From contig CBDIDO010000002.1 in assembly GCA_965277735.1 (NCBI GenBank), forward strand, positions 434,001 through 498,000: DNA of 64,000 nt, in the 5' to 3' direction. Positions 50,502 through 58,856 of this stretch are shown in pieces. The position numbers were made by a program, and so were the translations under genes. The notes below the pieces were generated by a model. It was not told the origin of the DNA and ran no database searches. It was given only the letters and a program-made list of their open reading frames with translations. Numbering within the stretch: the stretch's first letter is position 1; each line of letters opens with the position of its first letter. This DNA is from RH-AL1 sp965277735 (GTDB taxonomy: Bacteria > Pseudomonadota > Alphaproteobacteria > Rhizobiales > Beijerinckiaceae).

Positions 50502-51704
50502 ATGTCGATCGTTTCCGCCGCGCTGATGCGCGTCAAGCCGTCCGCCACCGTCGCCGCCACGCAGAAGGCGCGTGACCTGAAAGCGCAGGGCCGCACGATC
50601 ATCCCGCTGACCATCGGCGAGCCCGACTTCGACACGCCGGACAACGTGAAGCAGGCGGCGATCGCGGCCATCCAGCGCGGCGAGACCAAGTACACGCCCG
50701 TCTCCGGCATCGAGCCGCTCAAGGCCGCCATCGTCGCCAAGTTCAAGCGCGAGAACCAGCTCGACTACAAGCCGAGCCAGGTGATCGTCGGCACCGGCGC
50801 CAAGCACATCCTGTTCAACGCCTTCCTGGCGACGATCAACCCCGGTGACGAGGTCATCGTGCCAGCGCCCTATTGGGTGTCGTATCCCGACATGGTGGCG
50901 ATCGCCGACGGCAAGGTCGTCGAGGTGAAGACGCGCATGGAGGACGGCTTCAAGCTGATGGCAGAGCAACTCGAAGCCGCGATCACGCCGAAGACCAAGT
51001 GGCTGCTGCTCAACTCGCCGTCGAACCCGTCGGGCGCCGCCTACACGCGCGGCGAGCTGAAGCGCCTCACCGAGGTGCTCGCCCGCCACCCGCACGTCTG
51101 GGTAATGACCGACGACATCTACGAGCACCTCGTCTACGGCGACTTCGAGTTCACGACGCCGGCGCAGGTCGACCCCGGCCTGATGGAGCGGACGCTGACG
51201 ATTAACGGCGTCTCGAAGAGCTACGCGATGACCGGCTGGCGCATCGGCTACGCCGCCGGCCCGCAGTCGCTCATCAAGGCGATGGACATGCTGCAGGGCC
51301 AGCAGACGTCGGGTGCCTGCTCGATCGCGCAATGGGCGGCCGTCGAGGCGCTGAACGGCACGCAGCAGTTCATCCCGGAGTCGCGCAAGGTGTTCGAGGG
51401 ACGCCGCGCCCTCGTCGTCTCGATGCTGAACCAGACGAAGTATCTGAAGTGCCCAACGCCGGAGGGCGCGTTCTACGTCTATCCGTCCTGCGCCGAGGCG
51501 ATGGGCCGCAAGACGCCGGAGGGCAAGCTGCTCGAGACCGACCAGGACTTCGTCGAGGCGCTGCTCGAGACCGAGGGCGTCGCCGTCGTGCAGGGCACCG
51601 CGTTCGGCCTGGGACCGAATTTCCGGCTCTCGTATGCGACCGCGACGCCGGTGCTGGAAGAGGCCTGCGGCAAGATCCAGCGCTTCTGCGCCTCGCTGCG
51701 GTAG
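50502..51704 (+). CDS. Aspartate aminotransferase (class I PLP)
   Basis: 400 aa from ATG 50502 (MSIVSAALMRVKPSATVA). TIGEPDFDTPDNVKQAAIAA, NSPSNPSGAAYTRGEL and the PLP lysine K239 in NGVSKSYAMTGWRIGY identify the AspB/AatA type I-gamma branch that also acts on prephenate in some species. Full length, standalone. Confidence 0.94.
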   Translation: MSIVSAALMRVKPSATVAATQKARDLKAQGRTIIPLTIGEPDFDTPDNVKQAAIAAIQRGETKYTPVSGIEPLKAAIVAKFKRENQLDYKPSQVIVGTGAKHILFNAFLATINPGDEVIVPAPYWVSYPDMVAIADGKVVEVKTRMEDGFKLMAEQLEAAITPKTKWLLLNSPSNPSGAAYTRGELKRLTEVLARHPHVWVMTDDIYEHLVYGDFEFTTPAQVDPGLMERTLTINGVSKSYAMTGWRIGYAAGPQSLIKAMDMLQGQQTSGACSIAQWAAVEALNGTQQFIPESRKVFEGRRALVVSMLNQTKYLKCPTPEGAFYVYPSCAEAMGRKTPEGKLLETDQDFVEALLETEGVAVVQGTAFGLGPNFRLSYATATPVLEEACGKIQRFCASLR

Positions 51705-51708
51705 GCTC

Positions 51709-51802
51709 CTCATTCCGGGGCGGCGCAGCCGAAACGGTGCTCCCCAGGGGTCGGTGACGCACACCGATCTCTGATCTCCGCTTCGCTGCCTCCGGGATGA
51801 CG
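51709..51802. repeat. Imperfect intergenic inverted repeat
   Basis: CTCATTCCGGGGCGGCGCAG at 51709-51728 is partly complementary to CGCTTCGCTGCCTCCGGGAT near 51780-51799. This is the CATTCCGGG type of repetitive intergenic element; one arm of a similar sequence lies at about 5937. Confidence 0.6.
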
Positions 51803-51822
51803 GCGCCCTATAGGACGTGGCC

Positions 51823-52221
51823 ATGACCGATTCCCCCTCCCGCCTGATCGACGCGCGCATCGCCGAGCTCGGTGACTGGCGCGGCGAGACGCTGGCGCGT
51901 GTCCGCGCGCTCATCCACGAGGCGCTCCCCGACGTCGTCGAGGAATGGAAGTGGCGCGGCGTCCCGGTCTGGGAGCATGGCGGCATCATCTGCACCGGCG
52001 AGACCTACAAGAGCGTCGTCAAGCTGACCTTCGCCAAGGGCGCCTCGCTCGAGGATCCCGCTGGTCTCTTCAACGCCAGCCTCGAGGGCAACGTGCGCCG
52101 CGCGATCGATCTCGCCGAGGGCGCCGCGCTCGATGCGGACGCGTTCAAGACGCTCGTCCGCGCTGCCGCGGCGCTGAACGGGAGCACGGCCAAGCGGAAG
52201 CCGTCGGCCAAGACGAGCTAG
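51823..52221 (+). CDS. DUF1801 domain protein
   Basis: 132 aa from ATG 51823 (MTDSPSRLIDARIAELGDW) with AGGA upstream. EWKWRGVPVWEHGGIICTGE and VVKLTFAKGASLEDPAGLF are the family hallmarks. The fold is YdhG-like/frataxin-like with no firm function. The lysine-rich tail KRKPSAKTS is common. It overlaps the convergent peroxidase gene by 4 bp. Confidence 0.87.
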   Translation: MTDSPSRLIDARIAELGDWRGETLARVRALIHEALPDVVEEWKWRGVPVWEHGGIICTGETYKSVVKLTFAKGASLEDPAGLFNASLEGNVRRAIDLAEGAALDADAFKTLVRAAAALNGSTAKRKPSAKTS

Positions 52222-53894
52222 GCGACCGAAGCGTGAGTGGGATGTTCCATCGAGATGCGCAGACCCGCGCCCCCGCCGGGTAGGTTGCGCGCCGCGAGCT
52301 CGGCCAAGGTCGAGGTCTCGTTGATCGACGCCCAGCCGGCCTTGGTGAAGGTGGTTTCGTTATAGACATGCGGCGAGAGCAGCGGGTTGGTGAGCGCGTG
52401 CGAGAACGCATCGACGGCCACCATGCGACCCAGCAGCGGCGGCACCGCCGAGCGCGGCGGATCATCCTCGGCGAACAGACCGACGAAGAATTCGACCCGA
52501 TCGACGTCGCCGTACAGCTCGCGCAGGGCCGCGACGACGTCGCCATCGCCGCTGATCTGCTCGAACCGGGTGACCCGCGGATAATTCATGCAGACACGAT
52601 ACTCGTTGTAGCTGGCGAGGCGGTTCTCGCGTCCCTGCCTCAGGCTGGCGATCTCGACGTCGCGCAAGACGTCGACGGTGTTGAAGAGCCCGAGACGCCA
52701 GATGTCCGAACGGCTCGCGCTGTCGAGGGCGACGCCGAGACCGTCGTCAAGCAGCGGGCCGTTGCCGAACCGCGCGTCCCCGATCGGCATCTGGCTGCCA
52801 TTCCACGTCGCCGCGTCGGGCACGAGACTGTGCCAGCGATACAGGAGGTTGAACTCGACGGGGATCCAGTTCTCCCGGTTCCAGCCGGCCTTGTAGCAAG
52901 CCGACGGATCGCTCAGGAGCCGAAACCAGTAGGGCGCGATGTGGTTGATGTATTCCTCGACGACGATCCTGATGAGCTGGACGATGTTGACGTTGCGCGC
53001 CGTCTGAAAGACCTGCTCGTCGTCGAAGCCCGGATTGGCGGCTTCGATGACGCCGCAGAGCCGATTGTGCTCGCGCAGAAACAGCGTGTTGATCGCTGCC
53101 GTGAACAGCGTGGAATTCGCCCGCTCGCCGCCGAACGCGAAGAGGGTATGCTTGCGCGCCGGCGGCAACGACGCCGGCATCTTCATCGGCTCGGGCACCG
53201 GGCCGAACCGTGGGTCGCGAACCCCTTCCGCATCGAAAAGCCGCGGCGCCCATTCCTCGCCGTTGCGGATCTCCGACAGCAGGCGCCCCTTGTGCCCGCG
53301 GTCCTGGACCTTCAGCCGCAGCGCGTTCTGCACATCCTCAGTCAACCCGTAGAGCTGGCAAAGGTCGATCTGATGGTTGGTGGTCGTCTGTCGCGGATCC
53401 GAAGACGACGTCATCAGAAAGCCGTCGGTGAACCATTGCGCGAAGGAGGGAAAGAGGAGCGTCGACTTGGAGGACAGCCGCGGGCCGTCGGGGCGGACGA
53501 CGTAGAGCCGCCGCATGGCCTCCAGTGGCGGAAGGTCCGCGATCGTCGACGGCGGCAGATAACGGGAGAACCAGGTTCGGTCGGTCAGCGACGACCATGA
53601 GGCGTAGTCCGTTTTCGTGCTCAGCCGAAGCGGCCGAAACGGCGCCTTGCGCACCGCGTTGTCGACCAGGACCAGGTTGACGAGGCGACTGAGCCATCGC
53701 TGGCCATTGACGAAGGCCCAGAACGGTCGCCCACCTGTGAGGACGAACGCCTCGAGCTTGTTTCGCAAGCCGTCACGGCTGGTGTCGCGCGCTGCAATGG
53801 CGCTGGACTTTGCAACAATCGGATCGGTCACTGAATTTCGGCCCGCGCTGCTCGAAACGGGTATTCCGTCCTGAGCGGTAGGTAATGCGACCAT
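52218..53894 (-). CDS. Animal-type (cyclooxygenase-like) haem peroxidase
   Basis: 558 aa of the peroxidase-cyclooxygenase superfamily. The proximal haem His is H355 in FNLLYRWHSLVPD, and Y352 three residues before it matches the catalytic tyrosine of cyclooxygenases (LYxWH). FAQWFTDGFL at 151-160 aligns with the distal helix FAQHFTHQFF, but the distal His is Asp157. NHQIDLCQLYGL and FLREHNRLC are also conserved. The likely reaction is fatty-acid oxygenation, not classical peroxidase chemistry (inference). The start at ATG 53894 has a weak ribosome site. Divergent from a frameshifted hypothetical gene and a Dyp-like pseudogene. Confidence 0.88.
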   Translation of the reverse strand: MVALPTAQDGIPVSSSAGRNSVTDPIVAKSSAIAARDTSRDGLRNKLEAFVLTGGRPFWAFVNGQRWLSRLVNLVLVDNAVRKAPFRPLRLSTKTDYASWSSLTDRTWFSRYLPPSTIADLPPLEAMRRLYVVRPDGPRLSSKSTLLFPSFAQWFTDGFLMTSSSDPRQTTTNHQIDLCQLYGLTEDVQNALRLKVQDRGHKGRLLSEIRNGEEWAPRLFDAEGVRDPRFGPVPEPMKMPASLPPARKHTLFAFGGERANSTLFTAAINTLFLREHNRLCGVIEAANPGFDDEQVFQTARNVNIVQLIRIVVEEYINHIAPYWFRLLSDPSACYKAGWNRENWIPVEFNLLYRWHSLVPDAATWNGSQMPIGDARFGNGPLLDDGLGVALDSASRSDIWRLGLFNTVDVLRDVEIASLRQGRENRLASYNEYRVCMNYPRVTRFEQISGDGDVVAALRELYGDVDRVEFFVGLFAEDDPPRSAVPPLLGRMVAVDAFSHALTNPLLSPHVYNETTFTKAGWASINETSTLAELAARNLPGGGAGLRISMEHPTHASVA

Positions 53895-54062
53895 CTCACG
53901 ACATTTTTGTAAAGTTCGACCAAAGTCTTTCTTGTCGGTCTTCTCGCAATGTTATTTCCTTTGCGCGTCTTGGCATCGCCCGTGAGCTTTTTCCCATGGC
54001 CCATGCTTTAAATCTTTCGTCCCCATTTTGCAGGATCGGACAGTCTCAAATTGCTTGCCGAC

Positions 54063-54456
54063 ATGCAGGCGCAAATCACCACCAAGGATCAAGGCGAGAT
54101 TGAAAAAGCCGCGCGCGAGTCGGAGATTTATCCATTTCCTCCGTGTTCTCATCCTCGACCGAAAGTATTTCGTCGTCCTGACGGAGTATGACGGCGGTCA
54201 TAAGGAATATGCGGAATTCTTCCGGAAGAGCCTGCCCGATCTGTTCAAGAACATCTTCCCCGTCTCGCATGGCGCCGGCGCCTGGGACCAGCTCAACGAC
54301 GAGAAGGCCTTCTACGACGCGTCCAAGATGCTCCAGCGGCGCTCGCTCGGGATGACGCTCTACGGCGACACCGACCCAGCGGGGGAGCCGGAGGGCTATC
54401 TCTTTCACGCCTACGGCCACCGAACCGTCAAAGAGATCCTGGCCAAGCTGGCCTAA
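54063..54456 (+). pseudogene. Conserved hypothetical gene beside the peroxidase, frameshifted
   Basis: Frame one from ATG 54063 reads MQAQITTKDQGEIEKAARES and EIYPF. After about 54140 the sense continues in another frame as LRVLILDRKYFVVLTEYDGG, then FRKSLPDLFKNIFPVSHGAG and LYGDTDPAGEPEGYLFHAYG to the stop at 54456. The lengths differ by one base, indicating a single indel. The function is not recognised; its place between two peroxidases suggests a shared pathway. Confidence 0.6.
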
Positions 54457-54515
54457 TCTGCCCCGCGGGCTGAGCGCGGCCTGCCTGCGGCATGGTCCTG
54501 CGCCCGGAGAGCAAT

Positions 54516-55299
54516 ATGGCATCGCTCAATCGCGGCAACGTTCAGTCGTTGGTCTTCAAACCTTACCAGTACCCCATCTCGCGGCACATGCCGTGGCGGA
54601 TCGCGAGCAAGTGCGGCGGCCGTGCTTTCATCGCCGAACGGCTTGACTCGATCGCGCGCGGCCCCCTCGACCCGTCGTCACGCCAGCCGCTACTCAACCT
54701 CTCGGTGACGTGGAACGGTCTGCGCCAGCTCGGTGCTTTCGACGCCATCGGCGGCGACGCGGCGGCAAACGACGCCTTCTACATCTTCAACGAGGCGCCC
54801 GATCCGGAATCCCTTCGGGTCGCCGGCGACAGTGCGCCCGACAATTGGTGGAATAAGCGCTTTGCCGGCGCGCACGTGCGCGTCGCCAACGCCCGCGACG
54901 AGCCCCTGAATGCGTTGAACCAGCGGATGTTTCCGGGCGGATTCCCGCGCCTGCTGCGGCGGGGGACGCCTTACGGGCCACCACTCGACGGTCTTGTGGA
55001 CGACGGCATCGACCGCGGCATCGTCGGCATGTTCCTGTGCGCCAACCTCAACCGGCAATTCTACACGATCACCCGCTGGCTGGGCCGGACGGACTTCTCC
55101 CCGCTCCTGGTCGACCCTGACGGGCAGGATCCGATCGTCGGCGATATCGGCTTCCCGGGCCTCGCCCGGATTTACATGCGCACAACCGTCCGGCCCTTCC
55201 GTGCGATTGACGCGGATCGTTGCCTTTGTCCGGACGAAAGGGGTTGCGTTTCTGCTGCTTCCCAGCCTCGCGACGCTCAGGCGGCTGTCGTCGCCATAG
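54516..55299 (+). pseudogene. Dyp-like peroxidase, shortened and frameshifted
   Basis: From ATG 54516 (MASLNRGNVQSLVF) with GGAGAG upstream. LLNLSVTWNGLRQLGAFDAI resembles the N-terminal ferredoxin-like half of Dyp peroxidases, and RLLRRGTPYGPPLDGLVDDG, then IDRGIVGMFLCANLNRQFYT and ITRWLGRTDFSP, the C-terminal half. The central haem-ligand segment appears missing. Near 55170-55215 the frame shifts: the expected C-terminus FVRTKGVAFLLLPSLATLRR is in another frame and stops at 55299. Probably non-functional as an enzyme. Confidence 0.65.
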
Positions 55300-55375
55300 A
55301 GAGAGACCGATCCTCTCGAGACCGCCCTCACGGCCGCATGCCCTCGACGGGAACCGCAGATCAGCCGAATACGAA

Positions 55376-55419
55376 AAAGCCCACCAGGTCAGTGCTGATG
55401 CACCGAGCTGATGGGCTTT
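55376..55419. repeat. Inverted repeat after the Dyp-like pseudogene
   Basis: Outer arms AAAGCCCA (55376-55383) and TGGGCTTT (55412-55419) are perfect; the inner arms CAGGTCAGTGC / GCACCGAGCTG pair imperfectly. A-tract on the left, so it could act as a leftward terminator. A second small stem GGTTGCG / CGCAACC follows at about 55428-55446. Confidence 0.6.
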
Positions 55420-55446
55420 GAGCTTTGGTTGCGGGGACACGCAACC

Positions 55447-55873
55447 TCCGAAAGCACAACAGGTGGATCCAGCCGCTTGTTCTCGACCTAAGATCAAGCT
55501 GACCTTCGGAAAACGATTACGCGTGCGGATTTGACCGCCCACTAAAGAGATGTCCATAGACCAGTCTGGTTCCTCAGCGGTCCAGAAAGGCCCTTTCGCA
55601 CGGATCAGGCCTGGCCATGTCCGGTCAAGAAAGGCCTCAGACTTGGCCCGCAACGTCGAGGCCAGTCGATGGAGAACAGGGCCTTCGACGAAACTATGAT
55701 TATCGAGGTGGCCGATGCGATGCCGGGAAGGCATCGGGTGAGCGCTAGATCCTTCTAAGCACGCGCGAAATTGTCGGCATCATCGATCCGCCATAGGCTC
55801 CACGGTCGTTACGCGTCGATAAGTGATGGCCTGTCCCATGTAGCAAGAGTTTGAAAGAAATATTTGTCATATC
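55447..55873. other. Gene-free stretch before the two-gene unknown unit
   Basis: About 430 bp without a convincing gene; open frames here lack plausible starts and codon structure. There is a short hairpin GATGCC...GGCATC at 55719-55735. The GC content falls markedly toward the right end, marking the approach to the accessory segment. Confidence 0.55.
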
Positions 55874-55895
55874 TTAGATGAATGCTTTCATCTAA
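55874..55895. promoter_or_regulatory. Perfect palindrome upstream of the unknown two-gene unit
   Basis: TTAGATGA (55874-55881) and TCATCTAA (55888-55895) form a perfect inverted repeat with a 6-bp centre, 29 bp before the ATG at 55925. Its position between promoter and ribosome site fits an operator or a 5' hairpin in the leader. Confidence 0.55.
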
Positions 55896-55924
55896 GTCGA
55901 TCGATCTTACTGGGAGGCACGAAT

Positions 55925-56647
55925 ATGGCGCTTGATCCAGCGGATGGCTTTCCTACTACACCTCCGGCGGTTGTTATCGCAGCCGGAACCGAAAAGTTGC
56001 AAGCGCACCAGTTTTCGGTTGAACTCGACATCGCGATGCGTAAGCACTATGCGCTCAACCTGAAAAGTCTTGCGAAGACACTGTATCCCGTTTTATATGC
56101 TGAAGCCACATTCGGCGGGGGCCGATATACGCTGTCCCTTGACCCGCACACAACTTATGTGCGCCAAGAGAGCGATCCGGTCTATACACATCTCAAGGCA
56201 GTGGCGCATATTCCGCTAGGAATTTACTCAATTATTATTCCATACGCGACGTACTCTGAAAACATACAGTGGCTATCTCCGCTAACTGCTTTTCGAAGTC
56301 ATGTCCAGAGCGTGCTAGACAATTTAGCTCTGCTGGATTTCTCAAATGAAACGGCCGCGTCGAGCAGACTTATACTCCAGTCTTCTTTAGATTTTGCCGA
56401 CAAGATAGTCGACGCGCGGATGTTCACACTTCAAGAGTACGAAGATTTCTGCCATCCGTTGGGAGAAGCCATCTTACTAAACCAGACAGCAGCTGCCGTG
56501 AGTCAGGTCGAGCGCATGCGCGGGTACCTTCTCGAATGGAAAGGTATGGTCGGCGATGCGGTATGGGATTCCATCTATTTTGTATGCTCATGCATCTGGA
56601 CTGTTTCGCAAGAGAGCGCGCATGAGCAGATAATAAATCTACGATGA
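55925..56647 (+). CDS. Unrecognised protein, first gene of two-gene unit
   Basis: 240 aa. ATG 55925 has a strong GGGAGG Shine-Dalgarno. No signal peptide or membrane span. It begins MALDPADGFPTTPPAVVIAA; a mixed alpha/beta N-half (YTLSLDPHTTYVRQESDPVY) is followed by a helical C-half (SVLDNLALLDFSNETAASSR, MFTLQEYEDFCHPLGEAIL) and Cys/Trp-rich VCSCIWTVSQESAHEQ near the end. Codon use is clearly more AT-rich than in the core genes. The stop overlaps the next start (ATGA). No family recognised; acquired by transfer (inference). Confidence 0.75.
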   Translation: MALDPADGFPTTPPAVVIAAGTEKLQAHQFSVELDIAMRKHYALNLKSLAKTLYPVLYAEATFGGGRYTLSLDPHTTYVRQESDPVYTHLKAVAHIPLGIYSIIIPYATYSENIQWLSPLTAFRSHVQSVLDNLALLDFSNETAASSRLILQSSLDFADKIVDARMFTLQEYEDFCHPLGEAILLNQTAAAVSQVERMRGYLLEWKGMVGDAVWDSIYFVCSCIWTVSQESAHEQIINLR

Positions 56648-56907
56648 AACCCGATTTGCGGGACACGCACGTCATTGCCTCAGAAGCAGTTCCTACCATC
56701 GAGGATGCCAAGATGTTACTGGCGCGAATTCTCGCCGACCGAGTGCTCGCGGCCGCTGTTTTCGACAAAGATGCACGATCTGAATTTGCTCAGAATATTT
56801 ATTCTCTTTCTAGCCAAAGGGATCTTCTTGCAAAATCTATAGAGGCGGTTCTTGACGGGGGAACTCTAAAGTCTTTATGTCCTTTTTCTCAAAATATCCG
56901 GCAATAA
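56644..56907 (+). CDS. Unrecognised small protein, second gene of two-gene unit
   Basis: 87 aa, translationally coupled to the 240-aa protein by an ATGA overlap. Mostly helical and soluble: IEDAKMLLARILADRVLAAA, RSEFAQNIYSLSSQRDLLAK, SIEAVLDGG. Same AT-rich base composition as its partner. The tight coupling and size pattern would fit a two-component system such as toxin-antitoxin or effector-chaperone, but no motif confirms any of these. Confidence 0.7.
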   Translation: MKPDLRDTHVIASEAVPTIEDAKMLLARILADRVLAAAVFDKDARSEFAQNIYSLSSQRDLLAKSIEAVLDGGTLKSLCPFSQNIRQ

Positions 56908-57230
56908 AAGCTAACAGAGCGAATTAACGTCGAACATCGCCAGTAATAGCCATTTCTATGCATTCTTCCGCATCGAATTGGCAAGATGTTCTGAAAATGT
57001 CGGAGCTGCTATCGGGAGCGTTCGGCCACGGAGCTGGCAAAGGACAAGGTCGGCACGCGGTACGTCTCTGTCGTCGATGGGATCGATGGCTGGCGCGTCG
57101 TGGTCAGCCTGCCGCAGCGCTTGGTCGCCATGTCGTGCGCCGATAATCCGTTAGCGTTTAGGAAGTCGCTCCGCTTGTCCAGCTTGATGGCTTATATCAT
57201 TGAACTGCCAGACCGGAGCTTCGGCGGCCG
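56908..57230. other. Scar-like region without an intact gene
   Basis: About 320 bp. From roughly 57022 a plus-strand frame without a start reads TELAKDKVGTRYVSVVDGID and GWRVVVSLPQRLVAMSC, which looks like the inside of a real protein, so this is probably another gene fragment. GC content rises again here. No promoter or repeat seen. Confidence 0.45.
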
Positions 57231-57461
57231 TCAATCCTCGATGAGGCCGGGGTAGTCGGTCTCGGTGCTGAGAGCAGTGGCTGGAAGGGCGCCTTGCACA
57301 CCGCATTTTCGACGAGGAAGCGATTGATCGGCCGGGCGAGCCAGGGCTGGCTTGACGAAGACCCAGAACGGCTCGCCGCGCATGAGAAGAAACGCCTCGA
57401 TCGTGTTGCGCAAGCCGTCGCGGCCTGGTGTCGCGCGCGGAAAACGCCGAAGCAATCGCAT
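57231..57461 (-). pseudogene. Fragment duplicated from the COX-like peroxidase N-terminus
   Basis: The minus-strand frame reads TPGRDGLRNTIEAFLLMRGE, PFWVFVKPALARP and, after a shift, LSTETDYPGLIED. This aligns with residues 38-100 of the peroxidase encoded at 52218-53894 (TSRDGLRNKLEAFVLTGGRP, FWAFVNGQRWLSR, LSTKTDYASW). It has no C-terminal part, and indels break it. It is on the same strand as the intact gene, 3.5 kb away, so it is a diverged paralogue remnant. Confidence 0.72.
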
Positions 57462-57594
57462 CGGTCATGGGTCTGCCCTGTTCAGATTGGCAGCATGAAA
57501 ATCGATGCCCAAGACCGCCATTCCGCGGCGGCGCTGCAAAGCTCGACCATGGTCGCGAGTCGGTGTCATCAGGACCCGCCAACCCGGGAGCTGG

Positions 57595-58263
57595 CTCAAC
57601 GACCCTCGCCTCGAAAAACTCGTTTCTGGAAATACTTTCGACCTTGCTGAGATCGCGACAGGCGAACTCGATCTTTTCGTGACCTACCCAAGCGCAGATG
57701 GCGAGGCTCTCGCTCCATTCCTGCGCTGGCTTCTAATGGATATTTTCAGCGTCGCTCGCGAGAAGGAGATAGCAGAGCGCATTATCATATTCGCAGATGA
57801 GGCTGCCAACCTCGGTCGATTTGACGAGCTGATTTCTGCAGCGAGCGAATTACCTGGGCGCGGCGTAAGCTTGTGGACGTTCTGGCAGGACAGAAACCAG
57901 ATCGTCGAACTCTACGGCGAAGCAGCGGCGCATACTCTTGAAAATCTCGCAGAGATCATGACGTTTTCTGACCTTCCTGCATCGGACCCCGGCCAGCTCG
58001 AGCATTTCTCACGCGCGCTCGGGAACTACACCGCGTTTGTCGAGAGCAATAGCGAGGACGAGACGAAAGCTTCGACCACTCGCTCGATACAGGCTGTGCA
58101 ACTCATGACGCCTACTGCATTGCGGGACCTTTCCTCCCGCAAGCTCATCGCCCTTTCCAACTCGAAATCTCGCGCCAAGCATCCGATGCTTTTGGACAAA
58201 ACCGTCTGGTTCGAAGACAGGCGGTTTACGCGATTTCTAAGAAACATCAGACCGGTGGCTTAA
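57595..58263 (+). pseudogene. 3' part of a VirD4/TraG-type coupling protein gene
   Basis: About 222 residues homologous to the C-terminal half of type IV coupling proteins: LNDPRLEKLVSGNTFDLAEI, the Walker B-like IIIFADEAANLGRFDELISA, and GRGVSLWTFWQDRNQIVELY. The membrane helices and Walker A of the N-terminal half are absent; the open frame upstream to 57505 is unrelated sequence. It ends by overlapping the convergent small gene by 4 bp. It shows that a full conjugation locus was once present or was cut during integration. Confidence 0.78.
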
Positions 58264-58856
58264 GCGGACGAAGCCTGCAACGCTTCCACGGGTACTGAGA
58301 AATACTCGTAGCCAGATCCCGCCACCCACTTGCGCAGCAGCGCGACATCGCCCTCGATCCGCATCAACTGATAACGCTCGGAGCTGGGATAGATCGTCTC
58401 GTCCGTCTTGGATCCGTCAGGATGCAAGACGCTGGTCTTCTGAAAAGAAGGTCCCACGACCTCGACCCACATCCTTGGGGTGCGCATGAGCGCGACCGCG
58501 AAAGACGCAACCACCGCAGCGAGCAGGATGCCGGAGACGATGAAGGTCCAAGACCTATAACGCAGTCTCGACCGGAACACCTCGAAACGGGATGCGAAGC
58601 CGACATCGATCGTGCGTTCCCTGCCTGCTCGTTCTCCTATGGATTTGAGCAGCTTCAGGCGGTCTGAGGCAACCAGGGTCACGCTGCCTTGCGCGTCCGG
58701 CGCCAAGGCAGCAAAGCGCTCCTTCAGCGGCTTGGTGAGAAGGTCGGCGAGCAAGTCCGCACTCTGCTTCCCGCGCAGAGTGATGTGGTTGCGCTTCGCC
58801 TCGCAGTGGGCCTGCGTGGCTTTCGCGATCCGCGCGTCGATCTTCTTATTCGCCAT
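58260..58856 (-). CDS. StbC-like hypothetical membrane protein of the mobilisation region
   Basis: 198 aa from ATG 58856 (MANKKIDARIAKATQAHCEA). A Lys/Arg-rich helical N-half is followed by one membrane span, WTFIVSGILLAAVVASFAVA at about 103-122, and a periplasmic C-domain (MWVEVVGPSFQKTSVLHPDG). Not recognised by family. It is the third gene of a leftward set (DNA-binding-like, ParA-like, membrane protein) that parallels stbABC of plasmid R388; the assignment rests on order, not on homology I can verify. It overlaps the upstream gene by 11 bp. Confidence 0.65.
   Translation of the reverse strand: MANKKIDARIAKATQAHCEAKRNHITLRGKQSADLLADLLTKPLKERFAALAPDAQGSVTLVASDRLKLLKSIGERAGRERTIDVGFASRFEVFRSRLRYRSWTFIVSGILLAAVVASFAVALMRTPRMWVEVVGPSFQKTSVLHPDGSKTDETIYPSSERYQLMRIEGDVALLRKWVAGSGYEYFSVPVEALQASSA

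Noticed and set aside
53885..54103. A 72-codon frame upstream of the frameshifted hypothetical gene
   Set aside because: It overlaps the peroxidase start region antisense and has no coding character; the conserved protein signal begins only at about 54063.
55428..55446. A tRNA-like GGTTGCGGGGACACGCAACC stretch
   Set aside because: Only one short stem is present; no cloverleaf can be drawn.
55069..55734. A 221-codon minus-strand frame between the Dyp-like pseudogene and the two-gene unit
   Set aside because: It runs through inverted repeats and antisense to the Dyp fragment; no start context and no protein-like segments that hold together.
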